Made by a program: the position numbers and the translations under genes. Below are positions 29,451 through 38,309 of a stretch of DNA of 64,000 bases, piece after piece. The notes below the pieces were generated by a model. The model saw only the letters and a list, made by a program, of their open reading frames with translations. It made no database searches and was not told where the DNA came from. Within the stretch, counting starts at the first letter, position 1. Every line of letters starts with the position of its first letter. This DNA is from Carboxylicivirga marina. GTDB lineage: Bacteria > Bacteroidota > Bacteroidia > Bacteroidales > Marinilabiliaceae. The stretch spans positions 1 through 64,000 of the forward strand of contig NZ_JAENRR010000001.1 in the NCBI RefSeq assembly GCF_016612505.1, in the 5' to 3' direction.

Positions 29451-29657
29451 CTAGGCCTTTGCCTCACGACGCACCTTACCAAGATTTTGGATTTTATTAT
29501 TACTTTCTTTCTTTTCTTCTTTCTGATCAAATAAAATGCGGACCGAAGGCGAATAATCATCGTCGTATTGTCCTGATTTAACAGCCCAGATAAATAAGCC
29601 CAAAAACACAAGGGCAACACATAAACTGGCAACAACAAGTACAATTATAATCTCCAT
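29451..29657 (-). CDS. ccoS: CcoS oxidase assembly protein
   Basis: A 68-residue membrane protein with one N-terminal helix (EIIIVLVVASLCVALVFLGL), then FIWAVKSGQYDDDYSPSVRI, which is the conserved CcoS motif (W-SGQ-DD). CcoS is needed for cofactor insertion into cbb3 oxidase. It lies between ccoI and ccoNO, 39 bp before the latter. Confidence 0.9.
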   Translation of the reverse strand: MEIIIVLVVASLCVALVFLGLFIWAVKSGQYDDDYSPSVRILFDQKEEKKESNNKIQNLGKVRREAKA

Positions 29658-29866
29658 TCCAATGCATCCTTTTTAAAGTGTAGCAAAAGTAGAAATAAAT
29701 TAAGATTTTAAGGTCTTATTATTTAATTTAATTCTCTAACTTTTGTCGCCTTTAATGACAATCAGGCTTATACGATTGTTTAACATTTATTAGATTTTTT
29801 GCCCCTTTAAATATATATCACTCATTATCAAGCCACAACTTTTACAATCATAAACTGATGTAAACT

Positions 29867-32236
29867 TTAAAGCCCTCTGCGCTTTCCACTAATCATGACA
29901 CTCACACTGGTAAATACAACCACTGACACACTGCTTAAGGGCATTAATATGGCAGCAAACAAGGGACTCAACTGCCCTGAAACAGCAAATGACAAACCAA
30001 GCACATTGTATAGAAATGAAATGAAGATGGCAGCATATACAATTTTTAATACCGATTTTGAAAAACGCATAAATCTTGGCAGATACATGAGTTCTGACGC
30101 ACTAATAATGGCATCACTCGATGGAGAAAACTGATGCACATCATCGGCCACAGCGATACCAACGTGTGCTTCTTTCAAAGCACCAACATCATTTAATCCA
30201 TCACCCACCATCATTACTGTTTTACCTTCGTACTTTAATTGTGATACATAATCCTGCTTATCCTTTGGGGTTTGATAAAAATGCACCTTATTACTGTCAT
30301 TAACAATCCTATTTAAGGCCTCCTGTTCGGCATCATTATCCCCCGAAAGAATATGCACATCGGTATATTGCATAACCGCTTTCAGCATTTCCTGCCAGTT
30401 TTCGCGGTAATAGTTCTTGATGGTGTAATAACCTATCACCTCATCATCGAAGCTAACATGCACCTGAGCCGAGGCATTGCCAGGTTGTTGTTCAGTCCCT
30501 ACAAATCGAGCTGAACCCAATTTTATACGATGATTCATTATTTGCGCCTCTACACCAGCTCCTTCGTGCTCAGTAAAACCTTGCACTTCAAACAAGTCGG
30601 CACTATTAAGATGCGTTGCCAATGCCCGACTCAATGGATGACGCGATTGATAAGCAGCTGATTTAATAATGGATAATACAAAATGCTCGGGCTGCTCGCC
30701 ATTAAACTCTACCTCAAAATGCTCAGAATCGGTGAGCGTACCTGTTTTATCAAAAATAATGGCATCCACCTTCGTTAGTTTTTCGATGATGGATGTTAAC
30801 TTCAGATACAGCTTATTTTTACCTAATATTCGGCCAGCATGCCCAAAAGCAAAAGGTACAGATAAGGCTAAGGCACACGGACAAGCGATAATTAAAACAG
30901 ATGTAAAAGCCATGACTGCCTTGGTGCTATCGTACCAGGCCCAATAAAAACCTGTTAATGTACTGATAAGTATAATGGCTATGGTAAAGTATTTACTCAC
31001 CACATTGAGGGTATGCGATATCATCGACTCCTGCTCATCGGCATCGCTGCGCTCTTTCCACAGTTCGGCCAGATAACCCGTCTCGGCTTTCTTTTCCACT
31101 TCTAGCAGAAGGGCATTCCCAATAACCCGACCACCGGCATAAATCAATTCTTCTTTTTCTTTACGTAAAGGTACCGATTCACCAGTGATAAAACTATAAT
31201 CGATGGAGGCACCTATGGATATTAACCTGGCATCTGCCGGAATAATTTCACCATTACGCACTTGAATCTTATCACCAGACTGCAATTGGCTAATGGGTAC
31301 AATCTCTTCGTTGTTATCTGTTATTCGGGTTATGCCCAAAGGGAAATAAGAGCTGTAATCATTATCGAAGCTCAGCGCTTCGTAGGTTTTGGCCTGGTAC
31401 CATTTCCCAATCAGTAAGAAGAAAACCAGTCCGGTAAGAGAATCCAGGTAGCCCGAGCCAGCATCGGTAATAATCTCAAACAGGCTACGAATGAATATGG
31501 CAATGATACCCAATACAATGGGCATGTCAATGGACACAATGCCTCGTTTGATATTTTTCCAGGCAGTTATAAAATACTCATTGCCCGAAAAGATCATGGC
31601 CGGAATGGATAGCAAAATACTTATCCACTTAAACCAGGAAATTATTTCGGGGTTTAATGCGATATCATCTGACAAATAATCAGGGAAACTCAGGAGCATC
31701 ACATTACCAAAAATAAAGCCTGCCACGCCCAATTTAACAAGTAGCCGCTTGCTTCGTTTAGCTGTCTTTTTTTGCTCCTCTGTTTTGATGTGAGGTTTAT
31801 AATTAATGGATGCCAACAGGCCCATCAGTTCACTCAGCTTAATTTCTTCTTCGTTAAAGGTGATGGCCGCTTCGCGGCGATTAAAATTTACTGATGAAGC
31901 CACAACCCCCTGATGTAAGCGATGTAAATTCTCTATCAGCCAAATGCATGAGCTACAATGAATCGATGGAATGTATAGTTTAATTCGTCCAATGGAGCCA
32001 TCATAAAAATCAAGAACAGACCGCTTAATATCCTCCTGATCGAGATAATCATAGTAGTCAATGCTGGCCTTTTTATCGCGTATACCAGGTGCCTTTTCAA
32101 TATCATAGTAGGCACCCATATCGTTGTCTTTCAATATATCATATACCATGACGCAGCCTTCGCAACAAAAATCTTTATCGTCGTGGCGCACCCATGATTG
32201 TGAGGGACTCCCGCAATGGTAGCATGTTTTGGACAT
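29867..32236 (-). CDS. ccoI: Copper-transporting P-type ATPase CcoI
   Basis: A 789-residue P1B-type ATPase. An N-terminal Cys-rich stretch (CYHCGSPSQ ... FCCEGC) precedes a heavy-metal-associated domain with CSSC (PSIHCSSCIWLIENL). The membrane metal site is Cys452-Pro-Cys454 (IIACPCALALSVP), the phosphorylated residue Asp496 in DKTGTLT, and the hinge MMVGDGLNDVGAL. The N-terminal zinc-ribbon-like part and the position at the head of the cco genes identify the FixI/CcoI branch, which supplies copper for cbb3 oxidase, rather than the detoxifying CopA branch. Confidence 0.94.
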   Translation of the reverse strand: MSKTCYHCGSPSQSWVRHDDKDFCCEGCVMVYDILKDNDMGAYYDIEKAPGIRDKKASIDYYDYLDQEDIKRSVLDFYDGSIGRIKLYIPSIHCSSCIWLIENLHRLHQGVVASSVNFNRREAAITFNEEEIKLSELMGLLASINYKPHIKTEEQKKTAKRSKRLLVKLGVAGFIFGNVMLLSFPDYLSDDIALNPEIISWFKWISILLSIPAMIFSGNEYFITAWKNIKRGIVSIDMPIVLGIIAIFIRSLFEIITDAGSGYLDSLTGLVFFLLIGKWYQAKTYEALSFDNDYSSYFPLGITRITDNNEEIVPISQLQSGDKIQVRNGEIIPADARLISIGASIDYSFITGESVPLRKEKEELIYAGGRVIGNALLLEVEKKAETGYLAELWKERSDADEQESMISHTLNVVSKYFTIAIILISTLTGFYWAWYDSTKAVMAFTSVLIIACPCALALSVPFAFGHAGRILGKNKLYLKLTSIIEKLTKVDAIIFDKTGTLTDSEHFEVEFNGEQPEHFVLSIIKSAAYQSRHPLSRALATHLNSADLFEVQGFTEHEGAGVEAQIMNHRIKLGSARFVGTEQQPGNASAQVHVSFDDEVIGYYTIKNYYRENWQEMLKAVMQYTDVHILSGDNDAEQEALNRIVNDSNKVHFYQTPKDKQDYVSQLKYEGKTVMMVGDGLNDVGALKEAHVGIAVADDVHQFSPSSDAIISASELMYLPRFMRFSKSVLKIVYAAIFISFLYNVLGLSFAVSGQLSPLFAAILMPLSSVSVVVFTSVSVMISGKRRGL

Positions 32237-32490
32237 GTTGTGTGTTTATGTGAGTTCGGTAATATAAAACAACAAACCGTGATTTTGTTTCAATAGATGT
32301 CTAAAAACAATACCATAGACAATTAGCGACAGGTACATTCATCAAAACATAATCCGTTCTCTCATTAATTATAGATAACATAAACCAGATACTTATACTA
32401 TTAACACAAATACTTACGATATTCAAATACCACAAATAACTTGCATAAACTGTTAATTTTCTTATATTTATAACCCTAAATCAAACACAC

Positions 32491-32904
32491 ATGAAAACCT
32501 CAGCACTAAAACAACTCTGCTTTTTGAGCTTGTTTATGTTATCTGCATTTGACTCTCCAATAACATTGACAATTAAAATCAATGGCTTAAAAAGTAACGA
32601 AGGCCATATACTGATACAGATATCAGACGTCAATGAGAAAGCCATAAATGAAGTCAAACAAACGATAAACCAACACTTATGCACCATCGTAATAAATGAC
32701 CTAAAACCTGGCACTTATTCTTACAAATACTTTCACGATGCCAACGACAACCAAGAGTTGGACACCAACTTCATTGGAATGCCAAAAGAAGGCTTTGGTT
32801 TTTCGAACAATGCCAAAGGCACATTTGGCCCACCCGGGTTTGAGAAGACAGTTTTTACCCTCGAAACAGACACCACACACATTTGCACTATTGAATACTT
32901 ATAA
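32491..32904 (+). CDS. DUF2141 exported protein
   Basis: A 137-residue protein with an N-terminal export signal and a DUF2141 domain: LTIKINGLKSNEGHILIQI at the start of the mature part, LKPGTYSYKYFHDANDNQEL and NFIGMPKEGFGFSNNAKG. Function of the family is unknown. It heads a rightward cluster of five genes with short gaps (22-78 bp), so it is probably the first gene of an operon. In other bacteria DUF2141 genes sit beside similar NTF2-like and dehydrogenase genes (recalled, not checked). Confidence 0.85.
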   Translation: MKTSALKQLCFLSLFMLSAFDSPITLTIKINGLKSNEGHILIQISDVNEKAINEVKQTINQHLCTIVINDLKPGTYSYKYFHDANDNQELDTNFIGMPKEGFGFSNNAKGTFGPPGFEKTVFTLETDTTHICTIEYL

Positions 32905-32926
32905 ACAATAACCAATTTTCTACCAA

Positions 32927-33400
32927 ATGGAAATCACTCAAAGCATTGAGCAAGATATACAAAACCAATCCATTAGCAGCATTGACACTGTAAAGTTACT
33001 TTGGTCGCAAACCTATAACACCAAAGGCAAACCGGATTGGTCACACATTTTGCCCTTTTATCATGATAATATTGTATTCCGCGACTCCATACAGGAGCTA
33101 CGTGGCATGAATGATTTCAAAGCCATGACCGAACGATTAACCAAACGCTCTTCGGATTTAAAAATGAAGTTAACCCACTCATTACTGCAGGATAGCATTG
33201 TGTTTATTGAATGGGAAATGACCATTGCATACAAAAAATACCCCAATTCGATTTTGTATGGAGCTTCACGACTAAGTTTAAACGAGGCGGGCAAAATAAT
33301 CGAACAACGTGATTATTACGACTTATGGGGAGATATTTTTGATAACATACCTCGCTTTGGTAAGGCATATCGTCGTTTTTTGAAAAAGAAATTTGGTTAA
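32927..33400 (+). CDS. NTF2/SnoaL-like protein
   Basis: A 157-residue protein with no signal peptide and the cone-shaped NTF2/SnoaL-like pattern: a helical start, then HILPFYHDNIVFRDSIQELR, a helix DFKAMTERLTKR, and the strands IVFIEWEMTIAY and SILYGASRLSLNEAGKIIEQ. Proteins of this fold can be isomerases, cyclases or binding proteins. Its place beside SDR and FAD oxidoreductase genes suggests a role in modifying a lipid or polyketide-like molecule, which is inference. Confidence 0.75.
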   Translation: MEITQSIEQDIQNQSISSIDTVKLLWSQTYNTKGKPDWSHILPFYHDNIVFRDSIQELRGMNDFKAMTERLTKRSSDLKMKLTHSLLQDSIVFIEWEMTIAYKKYPNSILYGASRLSLNEAGKIIEQRDYYDLWGDIFDNIPRFGKAYRRFLKKKFG

Positions 33401-33478
33401 TACCATACGTAATTTATCCAGAATATAACTCACAAACATTATCCCAACAGCACCAATAGTGCTTTAAAATCATTAACA

Positions 33479-34219
33479 ATGAAAAAACTACTCACCTCCA
33501 TTTGCCTCATCACCACTGTATTTCTAACAAGCCAAGGTCAAGATAAAACAGGTATACGCTTCGGCATTAAAGGAGGGTACAACATTGCTACCCAATATGG
33601 CATTACCCCCGAAGATTTAACCTATGATGTAAGCTCTGAATCACTGAATGGTTTCAGTGGCGGTATCATGTTACTATTTCCTATCACCAATGCCTTTGCT
33701 GTTCAGCAGGAATATATCTACAGTAACAAAGGCTCTGTCCAAAATGTGAGCATGACCCTACCGCCTGAAATGGGTAACACCTTCGTCTCTACCTCTACTG
33801 AATATCAAATTAACTATTTTGAAATGCCCATCGTCTTTCGATATACCTTTGCCAAGATTGGTAACGTAGGCATATATGGCTGCAGTGGCTTTGCACTATC
33901 CATGTTACTTGATGGTGAATACACATACAAACAAAGCATACAGCCGCTTATTACTACTGACGGCATTAACTTTGAACCAGGGCCAGTTGTCGCATCGGAA
34001 AAATCAACACAAGACATTAAAGAATTGGATGAGTTTGATTACAGTTTTGTATATGGACTGGGCGCTCATTTCAAATTACTTAAACAAACCTTTTTTGTTG
34101 ATTATCGACAAGTGATTGGCTGGAACACCTTACAATTGCCGGTATCACCAAATAGTGAAGATACAGCTCCTTTACGTAACCAAAACTACACCATTTCCTT
34201 GGGTATGTATTTTTGGTAG
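33479..34219 (+). CDS. Outer-membrane beta-barrel protein (PorT-like)
   Basis: A 246-residue exported protein (signal MKKLLTSICLITTVFLTSQG). It shows alternating strands and glycine/aromatic pairs such as IRFGIKGGYNIA, FSGGIMLLFPIT and EMPIVFRYTF, ending in YTISLGMYFW with an aromatic C-terminal residue. This is the outer-membrane protein beta-barrel family common in Bacteroidota. Its role in the cluster is not evident; transport or anchoring of the product is possible. Confidence 0.82.
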   Translation: MKKLLTSICLITTVFLTSQGQDKTGIRFGIKGGYNIATQYGITPEDLTYDVSSESLNGFSGGIMLLFPITNAFAVQQEYIYSNKGSVQNVSMTLPPEMGNTFVSTSTEYQINYFEMPIVFRYTFAKIGNVGIYGCSGFALSMLLDGEYTYKQSIQPLITTDGINFEPGPVVASEKSTQDIKELDEFDYSFVYGLGAHFKLLKQTFFVDYRQVIGWNTLQLPVSPNSEDTAPLRNQNYTISLGMYFW

Positions 34220-34272
34220 TTAGCCTTCCTGTGCTTTTCAAAACAATTAAATAGTAACCGTTAAGCGGACCA

Positions 34273-35256
34273 ATGAAAAACCAAAACTTTAAAAAATATT
34301 TTAAGCAATACGAGTTTGCTAATGTGTGGGCCATGCTTAAAAACAACCAGCGCGACCCGCTTATCTGTCATCAAAATTTCACAGATAAATTAGTGGTGAT
34401 AACAGGTGCCACATCGGGCATAGGGCGAATAACGGCACATAAATATGCCTCGCGTGGAGCCCATTTACTTTGTATTAATCGTAACCCACAAAAGTCGGAG
34501 CAGCTCAAGCGCGAGATTGAAGAACAACATCAAGTTACCTGTAACTACAAAATTGCCGACCTCAGTATTCTTGCAGACATCCACCGGGTGGCCGATGAAT
34601 TGGCTCAGCTTAAGACCCCCATTGATGTACTCATTCATAACGCAGGGGTTTATTTAACCCAAAAAGAATCAACGATTGATGGACTTGAAAAAGTATTGGT
34701 TGTGCACTACCTCTCTTCCTTCATCATTAATTATAAGCTAAGGCATAAGTTAATGCAGCAAAAGCAGGCTCGCATTATTTTAATCAACTCAGAAGGGCAT
34801 CGCTTTGCAGCCTGGGGGCTCCAACTCACGGATTTAAACTGGGATAAACGTCGCTATTCAGGCCTCAAAAGTTATGGCTCTGCTAAGTTAGCTCAACTGC
34901 AGACCATGCTCCTGTTCAACGAGCAATTCAAAAACTCAGGTGTCAGTATCGTGGCCATGCATCCTGGGGCTGTTAAGTCTGAAACGGGTCAGGAGAATGG
35001 GCCTATATACAAATGGTTTAAACGAAATGTGCTCAACAAAACACTTAAACCAGCCGATATATCGGCCGAAGCCATCTATTATTTGGGAGTATCTGATGAA
35101 CTCAATGATATGGGCGGACAGTTCTTCAACCTCACCACACAAGAAGAGCCTGCTCCTCCTGCATTGGATTATGAGGCAGCCAAACACCTATGGCCAATTA
35201 GTTTAAAACTGGCACAATTAGATGAAGACAAAACTGAAAGTAATATTCGAAAGTAA
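34273..35256 (+). CDS. Short-chain dehydrogenase/reductase
   Basis: A 327-residue SDR oxidoreductase. The cofactor loop is TGATSGIG (KLVVITGATSGIGRITAHKY), the NAG motif is LIHNAGVYL, the catalytic Ser is in ILINSEGHRFA and the Tyr/Lys pair is in SYGSAKLAQ. The arrangement resembles retinol dehydrogenase/WWOX-like SDRs acting on lipid alcohols. The stop is only 6 bp before the next start, so it is translationally linked with the FAD oxidoreductase. Substrate unknown. Confidence 0.88.
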   Translation: MKNQNFKKYFKQYEFANVWAMLKNNQRDPLICHQNFTDKLVVITGATSGIGRITAHKYASRGAHLLCINRNPQKSEQLKREIEEQHQVTCNYKIADLSILADIHRVADELAQLKTPIDVLIHNAGVYLTQKESTIDGLEKVLVVHYLSSFIINYKLRHKLMQQKQARIILINSEGHRFAAWGLQLTDLNWDKRRYSGLKSYGSAKLAQLQTMLLFNEQFKNSGVSIVAMHPGAVKSETGQENGPIYKWFKRNVLNKTLKPADISAEAIYYLGVSDELNDMGGQFFNLTTQEEPAPPALDYEAAKHLWPISLKLAQLDEDKTESNIRK

Positions 35257-35262
35257 AAAAAG

Positions 35263-36906
35263 ATGACACAAAACAGATATGATAGCATAGTAGTTGGCGG
35301 TGGCATAGCTGGCTTAACATCGGCCACCTACTTAGCACGTGCAGGACAGAAGGTATTGCTCATTGAAAAGAATAAAGAAGTTGGTGGCTTGGTTAACACC
35401 TTTTCACGCGATGGCTTTCAGTTTGAAGCAGGCGTGAGAGCCCTTGAAGATGCAGGTATTATTTTTCCTATGCTGAAAGAATTAGGCATTGAGCTCGATT
35501 TTGTAAGAAGCCCGGTATCGGTGGGGGTTGAAAATGAAATCATCAACATCAAAGACATCAATAGCCTCAAGGACTACCAACAAATGCTTATCAGACTCTT
35601 TCCCGACAATGAAGATGAGATTGACAATTTGATGGTCATCATACGCAAAATAATGAAGCACATGGAAGTGCTGTATGGGCTGGAAAACCCAGCCTTTAAA
35701 GATCTCAAGAACGACACCAACTATCTCTTTAAACAACTGCTACCGTGGCTACCTAAATTTTTATTCACCATGGGTAAAATCAACCGCATGAACATGCCTG
35801 TTGAAGATTACCTAAAAAACATTCTCACCAATGCATCGTTGAGAGATGTGGTGGCCCAACATTTTTTTAAGAACACACCCACATTTTTTGCCCTTAGCTA
35901 TTTCGCTTTATACCTCGATTATTTTTACCCCATTGGTGGCGTGGGCAAACTAGCCGAAGCAATGCATGCCAAGTTTCATGAATATGGAGGTGTATTATTA
36001 ACACAAACGAGTGTGATAAGCATTGATGCCGGAGCCAATGAAATAACAGATAATACAGGAGCATGCCATACCTACCAAAATATGGTGTGGGCGGCCGATC
36101 TAAAAACGTTTTACCAACAGACAATCACTAAACAGCTTACACCGAAAATAGCTCTCGCCTTTGAAAAACAGAAAAAACCAATTTTAGAAAGCCGCGGAGG
36201 CGATTCCGTATTTAGTTTATACCTGCAAATTGATGAACCTCTCGATAGCTTTTGTAAAATAGCCCATGGTCACTTCTTTTACACACCGTCAAAAGAGGGT
36301 CTTGGTGAAACCCATTGGGGAGAATTAAAAACGATGCTCAAGTGCTGGACCAAAACCAGCAAGCAAGACGTATATAAATGGCTGGATAAATTCACTGCCT
36401 TAAACACCTATGAAATTTCGATTCCGGGATTAAAGGATAAAAGCTTAGTGCCAACAGGCAAAACAGGTATGATTATTAGCATCTTAGCTGATTACGACTT
36501 ATTTGAACAGATAAAAGAAGATGGCTGGTACGATGAATTTAAGAAAGAGTTAGAGGACAGAATGATACAAGTATTAAGTAATAGCATTTACCCCATGCTG
36601 GCTAACAAGGTGATGAAACAATTTTCCTTTACTCCACTTGGCATCAAAGAACGTGTAGGTAGCTCGGAAGGTGCCATTACCGGATGGTCGTTTCAGGAGA
36701 CCATTCCTGTGATGCATAAAATCCAATATTCCGACCGTTCAACCCTTACGCCCATCCCAAATATATTTCAGGCAGGTCAATGGTGCTTTAGTCCGGCCGG
36801 TGTACCCATGTCTATTCTTACAGGACGACTGGCTGCCGATAAGGTGATTAAAAACACCAGAAGAAAGGGCACTGTCAATCAGACAAAAGAAGATGCACGA
36901 AAATAA
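35263..36906 (+). CDS. FAD-dependent oxidoreductase (phytoene desaturase/retinol saturase type)
   Basis: A 547-residue flavoprotein. The N-terminal dinucleotide loop is VVGGGIAGLTSATYLARAG, continued by LLIEKNKEVGGLVNTF as in the CrtI-like amine-oxidase superfamily. A C-terminal FAD segment IFQAGQWCFSPAGVPMS closes the fold. Family members desaturate, saturate or isomerise carotenoids and related polyenes. With the SDR next to it, an isoprenoid or lipid pathway is a fair guess, but no carotenoid synthesis gene (crtB, crtE) is in the window. Last gene of the rightward cluster. Confidence 0.85.
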   Translation: MTQNRYDSIVVGGGIAGLTSATYLARAGQKVLLIEKNKEVGGLVNTFSRDGFQFEAGVRALEDAGIIFPMLKELGIELDFVRSPVSVGVENEIINIKDINSLKDYQQMLIRLFPDNEDEIDNLMVIIRKIMKHMEVLYGLENPAFKDLKNDTNYLFKQLLPWLPKFLFTMGKINRMNMPVEDYLKNILTNASLRDVVAQHFFKNTPTFFALSYFALYLDYFYPIGGVGKLAEAMHAKFHEYGGVLLTQTSVISIDAGANEITDNTGACHTYQNMVWAADLKTFYQQTITKQLTPKIALAFEKQKKPILESRGGDSVFSLYLQIDEPLDSFCKIAHGHFFYTPSKEGLGETHWGELKTMLKCWTKTSKQDVYKWLDKFTALNTYEISIPGLKDKSLVPTGKTGMIISILADYDLFEQIKEDGWYDEFKKELEDRMIQVLSNSIYPMLANKVMKQFSFTPLGIKERVGSSEGAITGWSFQETIPVMHKIQYSDRSTLTPIPNIFQAGQWCFSPAGVPMSILTGRLAADKVIKNTRRKGTVNQTKEDARK

Positions 36907-36947
36907 AGTTTCACGCGAAGAACACTAAGGATTTCGCACAGGTCGCA

Positions 36948-36983
36948 AAGTGCAGAATGGAACTTTTCAACACTTTGCGTTCT
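36948..36983. repeat. Inverted repeat in a TTTGCG-rich intergenic element
   Basis: CGCAAAGTG and CACTTTGCG form a 9-bp inverted repeat with an 18-nt loop. The surrounding 36911-37020 repeats CTTTGCG/CGCAAAG motifs several times. It lies after the FAD oxidoreductase stop and has no T-run, so it is more like an interspersed repeat than a terminator. Confidence 0.4.
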
Positions 36984-37070
36984 TTGTGATTTTAGTTCTT
37001 TGCGCCATTTGCGAGAAATAGTAATATTCTTGGACAGCCTCTTAAAACTCCTGTTTCAATAAGGATACTC

Positions 37071-37967
37071 TTACCTCCTAAACACATATTTATAAGTATT
37101 ATCCTTCTGACCATCCTCGCCAAAAAAAGTGCCTTCCAATGTAATACTTCCTTTATTATCAAAAGTGTAAACCTCTTTACGGGCTGCCCAATCGGGCTTG
37201 TCAACCACATGGTAACTAATGTGCAGCTGCCCATCTTTAAATGTTGCTTTGCCTATGGCGGCATCCAACCAGTTACCTCCACCCGCTTTTACAAACACGG
37301 GTAAGAAGTTTTTATTTTGATCAATATTCAGCTCTTTAACCTCCCACATATGCCATTGGCCATCATTTTGGTTATTGGTAAATACCGACTTGATTTTAAA
37401 ACCTGTTGGTGTTTTGATAAAATGACAGCTTTGCTTTGCCACTGAATCGGCCCACGGCATGTCAACCGACGATTGCGAGGCATCCATATTCCAGGTGCCG
37501 AGTGCCCAGCTAAGCAAGTTCATATCGCTTTGTTTCTTAAATGCGGCCGCTTTCACCACTGTCATCTGCATTATTTTCCATGTATTGCCATCTTTAATCA
37601 GCAAACGGGTACCTGAATCATCCCCCTCTTTAAACGTCACCAATGCCGAACTCTTACCCACCTGGAACTTATAATCCTGCTTCTCTGGAAACTTTGCAAT
37701 TGGTTCAGGATTATTTTTATAATTCTCTTTTACCATCGCACTCAAAGCCTCCCATGAGGTATGTTCCATATGCATATTAGGCCCCACCACCGACCAATAA
37801 ATGGTAGGCGTTTGAGCCCATGTACTTTGCCACTTATCAAAATCGCGCTGCATAAAATACTTTGTTTCATTTTCGATGACCTCCTTAATTGCGGCCTCAT
37901 CCTTGCTTAACTGCGCCATTATTGCAGGTGCTACCAACATCAACAATACCATTGTAATTGTTTTCAT
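37071..37967 (-). CDS. Secreted NTF2-like protein, two domains
   Basis: A 298-residue exported protein (signal MKTITMVLLMLVAPAIMAQ). Residues 20-145 look like an NTF2/SnoaL-like domain (DEAAIKEVIENETKYFMQRD, and the closing RLLIKDGNTWKIMQMTVV). Residues 150-298 form a second beta-rich domain (LGTWNMDASQSS ... KVYTFDNKGSITLEGTFFGE type). The second half resembles lipocalin-like domains found after NTF2-like ones, but I do not recognise it firmly. Its function is unknown. It reads toward the FAD oxidoreductase gene. Confidence 0.75.
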   Translation of the reverse strand: MKTITMVLLMLVAPAIMAQLSKDEAAIKEVIENETKYFMQRDFDKWQSTWAQTPTIYWSVVGPNMHMEHTSWEALSAMVKENYKNNPEPIAKFPEKQDYKFQVGKSSALVTFKEGDDSGTRLLIKDGNTWKIMQMTVVKAAAFKKQSDMNLLSWALGTWNMDASQSSVDMPWADSVAKQSCHFIKTPTGFKIKSVFTNNQNDGQWHMWEVKELNIDQNKNFLPVFVKAGGGNWLDAAIGKATFKDGQLHISYHVVDKPDWAARKEVYTFDNKGSITLEGTFFGEDGQKDNTYKYVFRR

Positions 37968-38055
37968 CTTCCCAACGTTTAATTAATACCCTGTTTCAAA
38001 GGGCTTTAATATAAAGGATGAATGTGGCTTTGTCAATTGAAGAAAAAATTGAGCT

Positions 38056-38083
38056 AAAAAAGAAACTCCCACCGAGGCGGGAG
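38056..38083 (-). terminator. Intrinsic terminator of tracrRNA
   Basis: CTCCCGCC pairs with GGTGGGAG (one G-U pair) in 38066-38083, followed on the minus strand by TTTCTTTTTT. Confidence 0.9.
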
Positions 38084-38151
38084 TATAGGATAAATTTCCT
38101 TCGGCATATAGCCTTATTGTGATAAGAATCTAATAAGCATTTTTTAAATTC
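38056..38151 (-). ncRNA. tracrRNA of the type II-C CRISPR system
   Basis: Read on the minus strand, the anti-repeat (38117-38139) contains TGCTTATTAGATTC, complementary to GAATCTAATAAGCA of the array repeat. After a 4/4 bulge (TTAT against GTTT) comes CACAA, complementary to TTGTG at the repeat's start. The nexus-like hairpin GGCTATATGCC (38103-38113) follows, then a final stem CTCCCGCCTCGGTGGGAG and a T-rich run. This gives lower stem, bulge, upper stem, nexus and terminator in the standard order. The 5' end at about 38151 is inferred from the promoter. Transcribed divergently from cas9. Confidence 0.93.
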
Positions 38152-38157
38152 TTATGT

Positions 38158-38188
38158 CAAAAATAAGAAAAGAAATTTAATATACAAA
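38158..38188 (-). promoter_or_regulatory. tracrRNA promoter
   Basis: On the minus strand TTTG (38188-38185) is followed after exactly 19 bp by TATTTTTG (38165-38158), a full match to TTTG-N19-TAnnTTTG. Transcription would start a few bases before the anti-repeat. Confidence 0.75.
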
Positions 38189-38309
38189 TCCCACTTACCA
38201 CAACTAAAGTCATTAACTTTGGAAAAGGGTAGCAAAATACCTACTTTTAGGTTTGATACTTATGACAAATAAAACTAGCACTCTTTAGCGTTATTAAAAC
38301 CCTAAGTAA

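Noticed and set aside
30121-30303. Small plus-strand frames inside ccoI and other long genes
   Set aside because: They are shadows in other frames of well-supported genes.
38117-38139. A degenerate CRISPR repeat upstream of cas9
   Set aside because: Its reverse complement continues into a nexus hairpin and terminator and has a promoter, so it is the tracrRNA anti-repeat.
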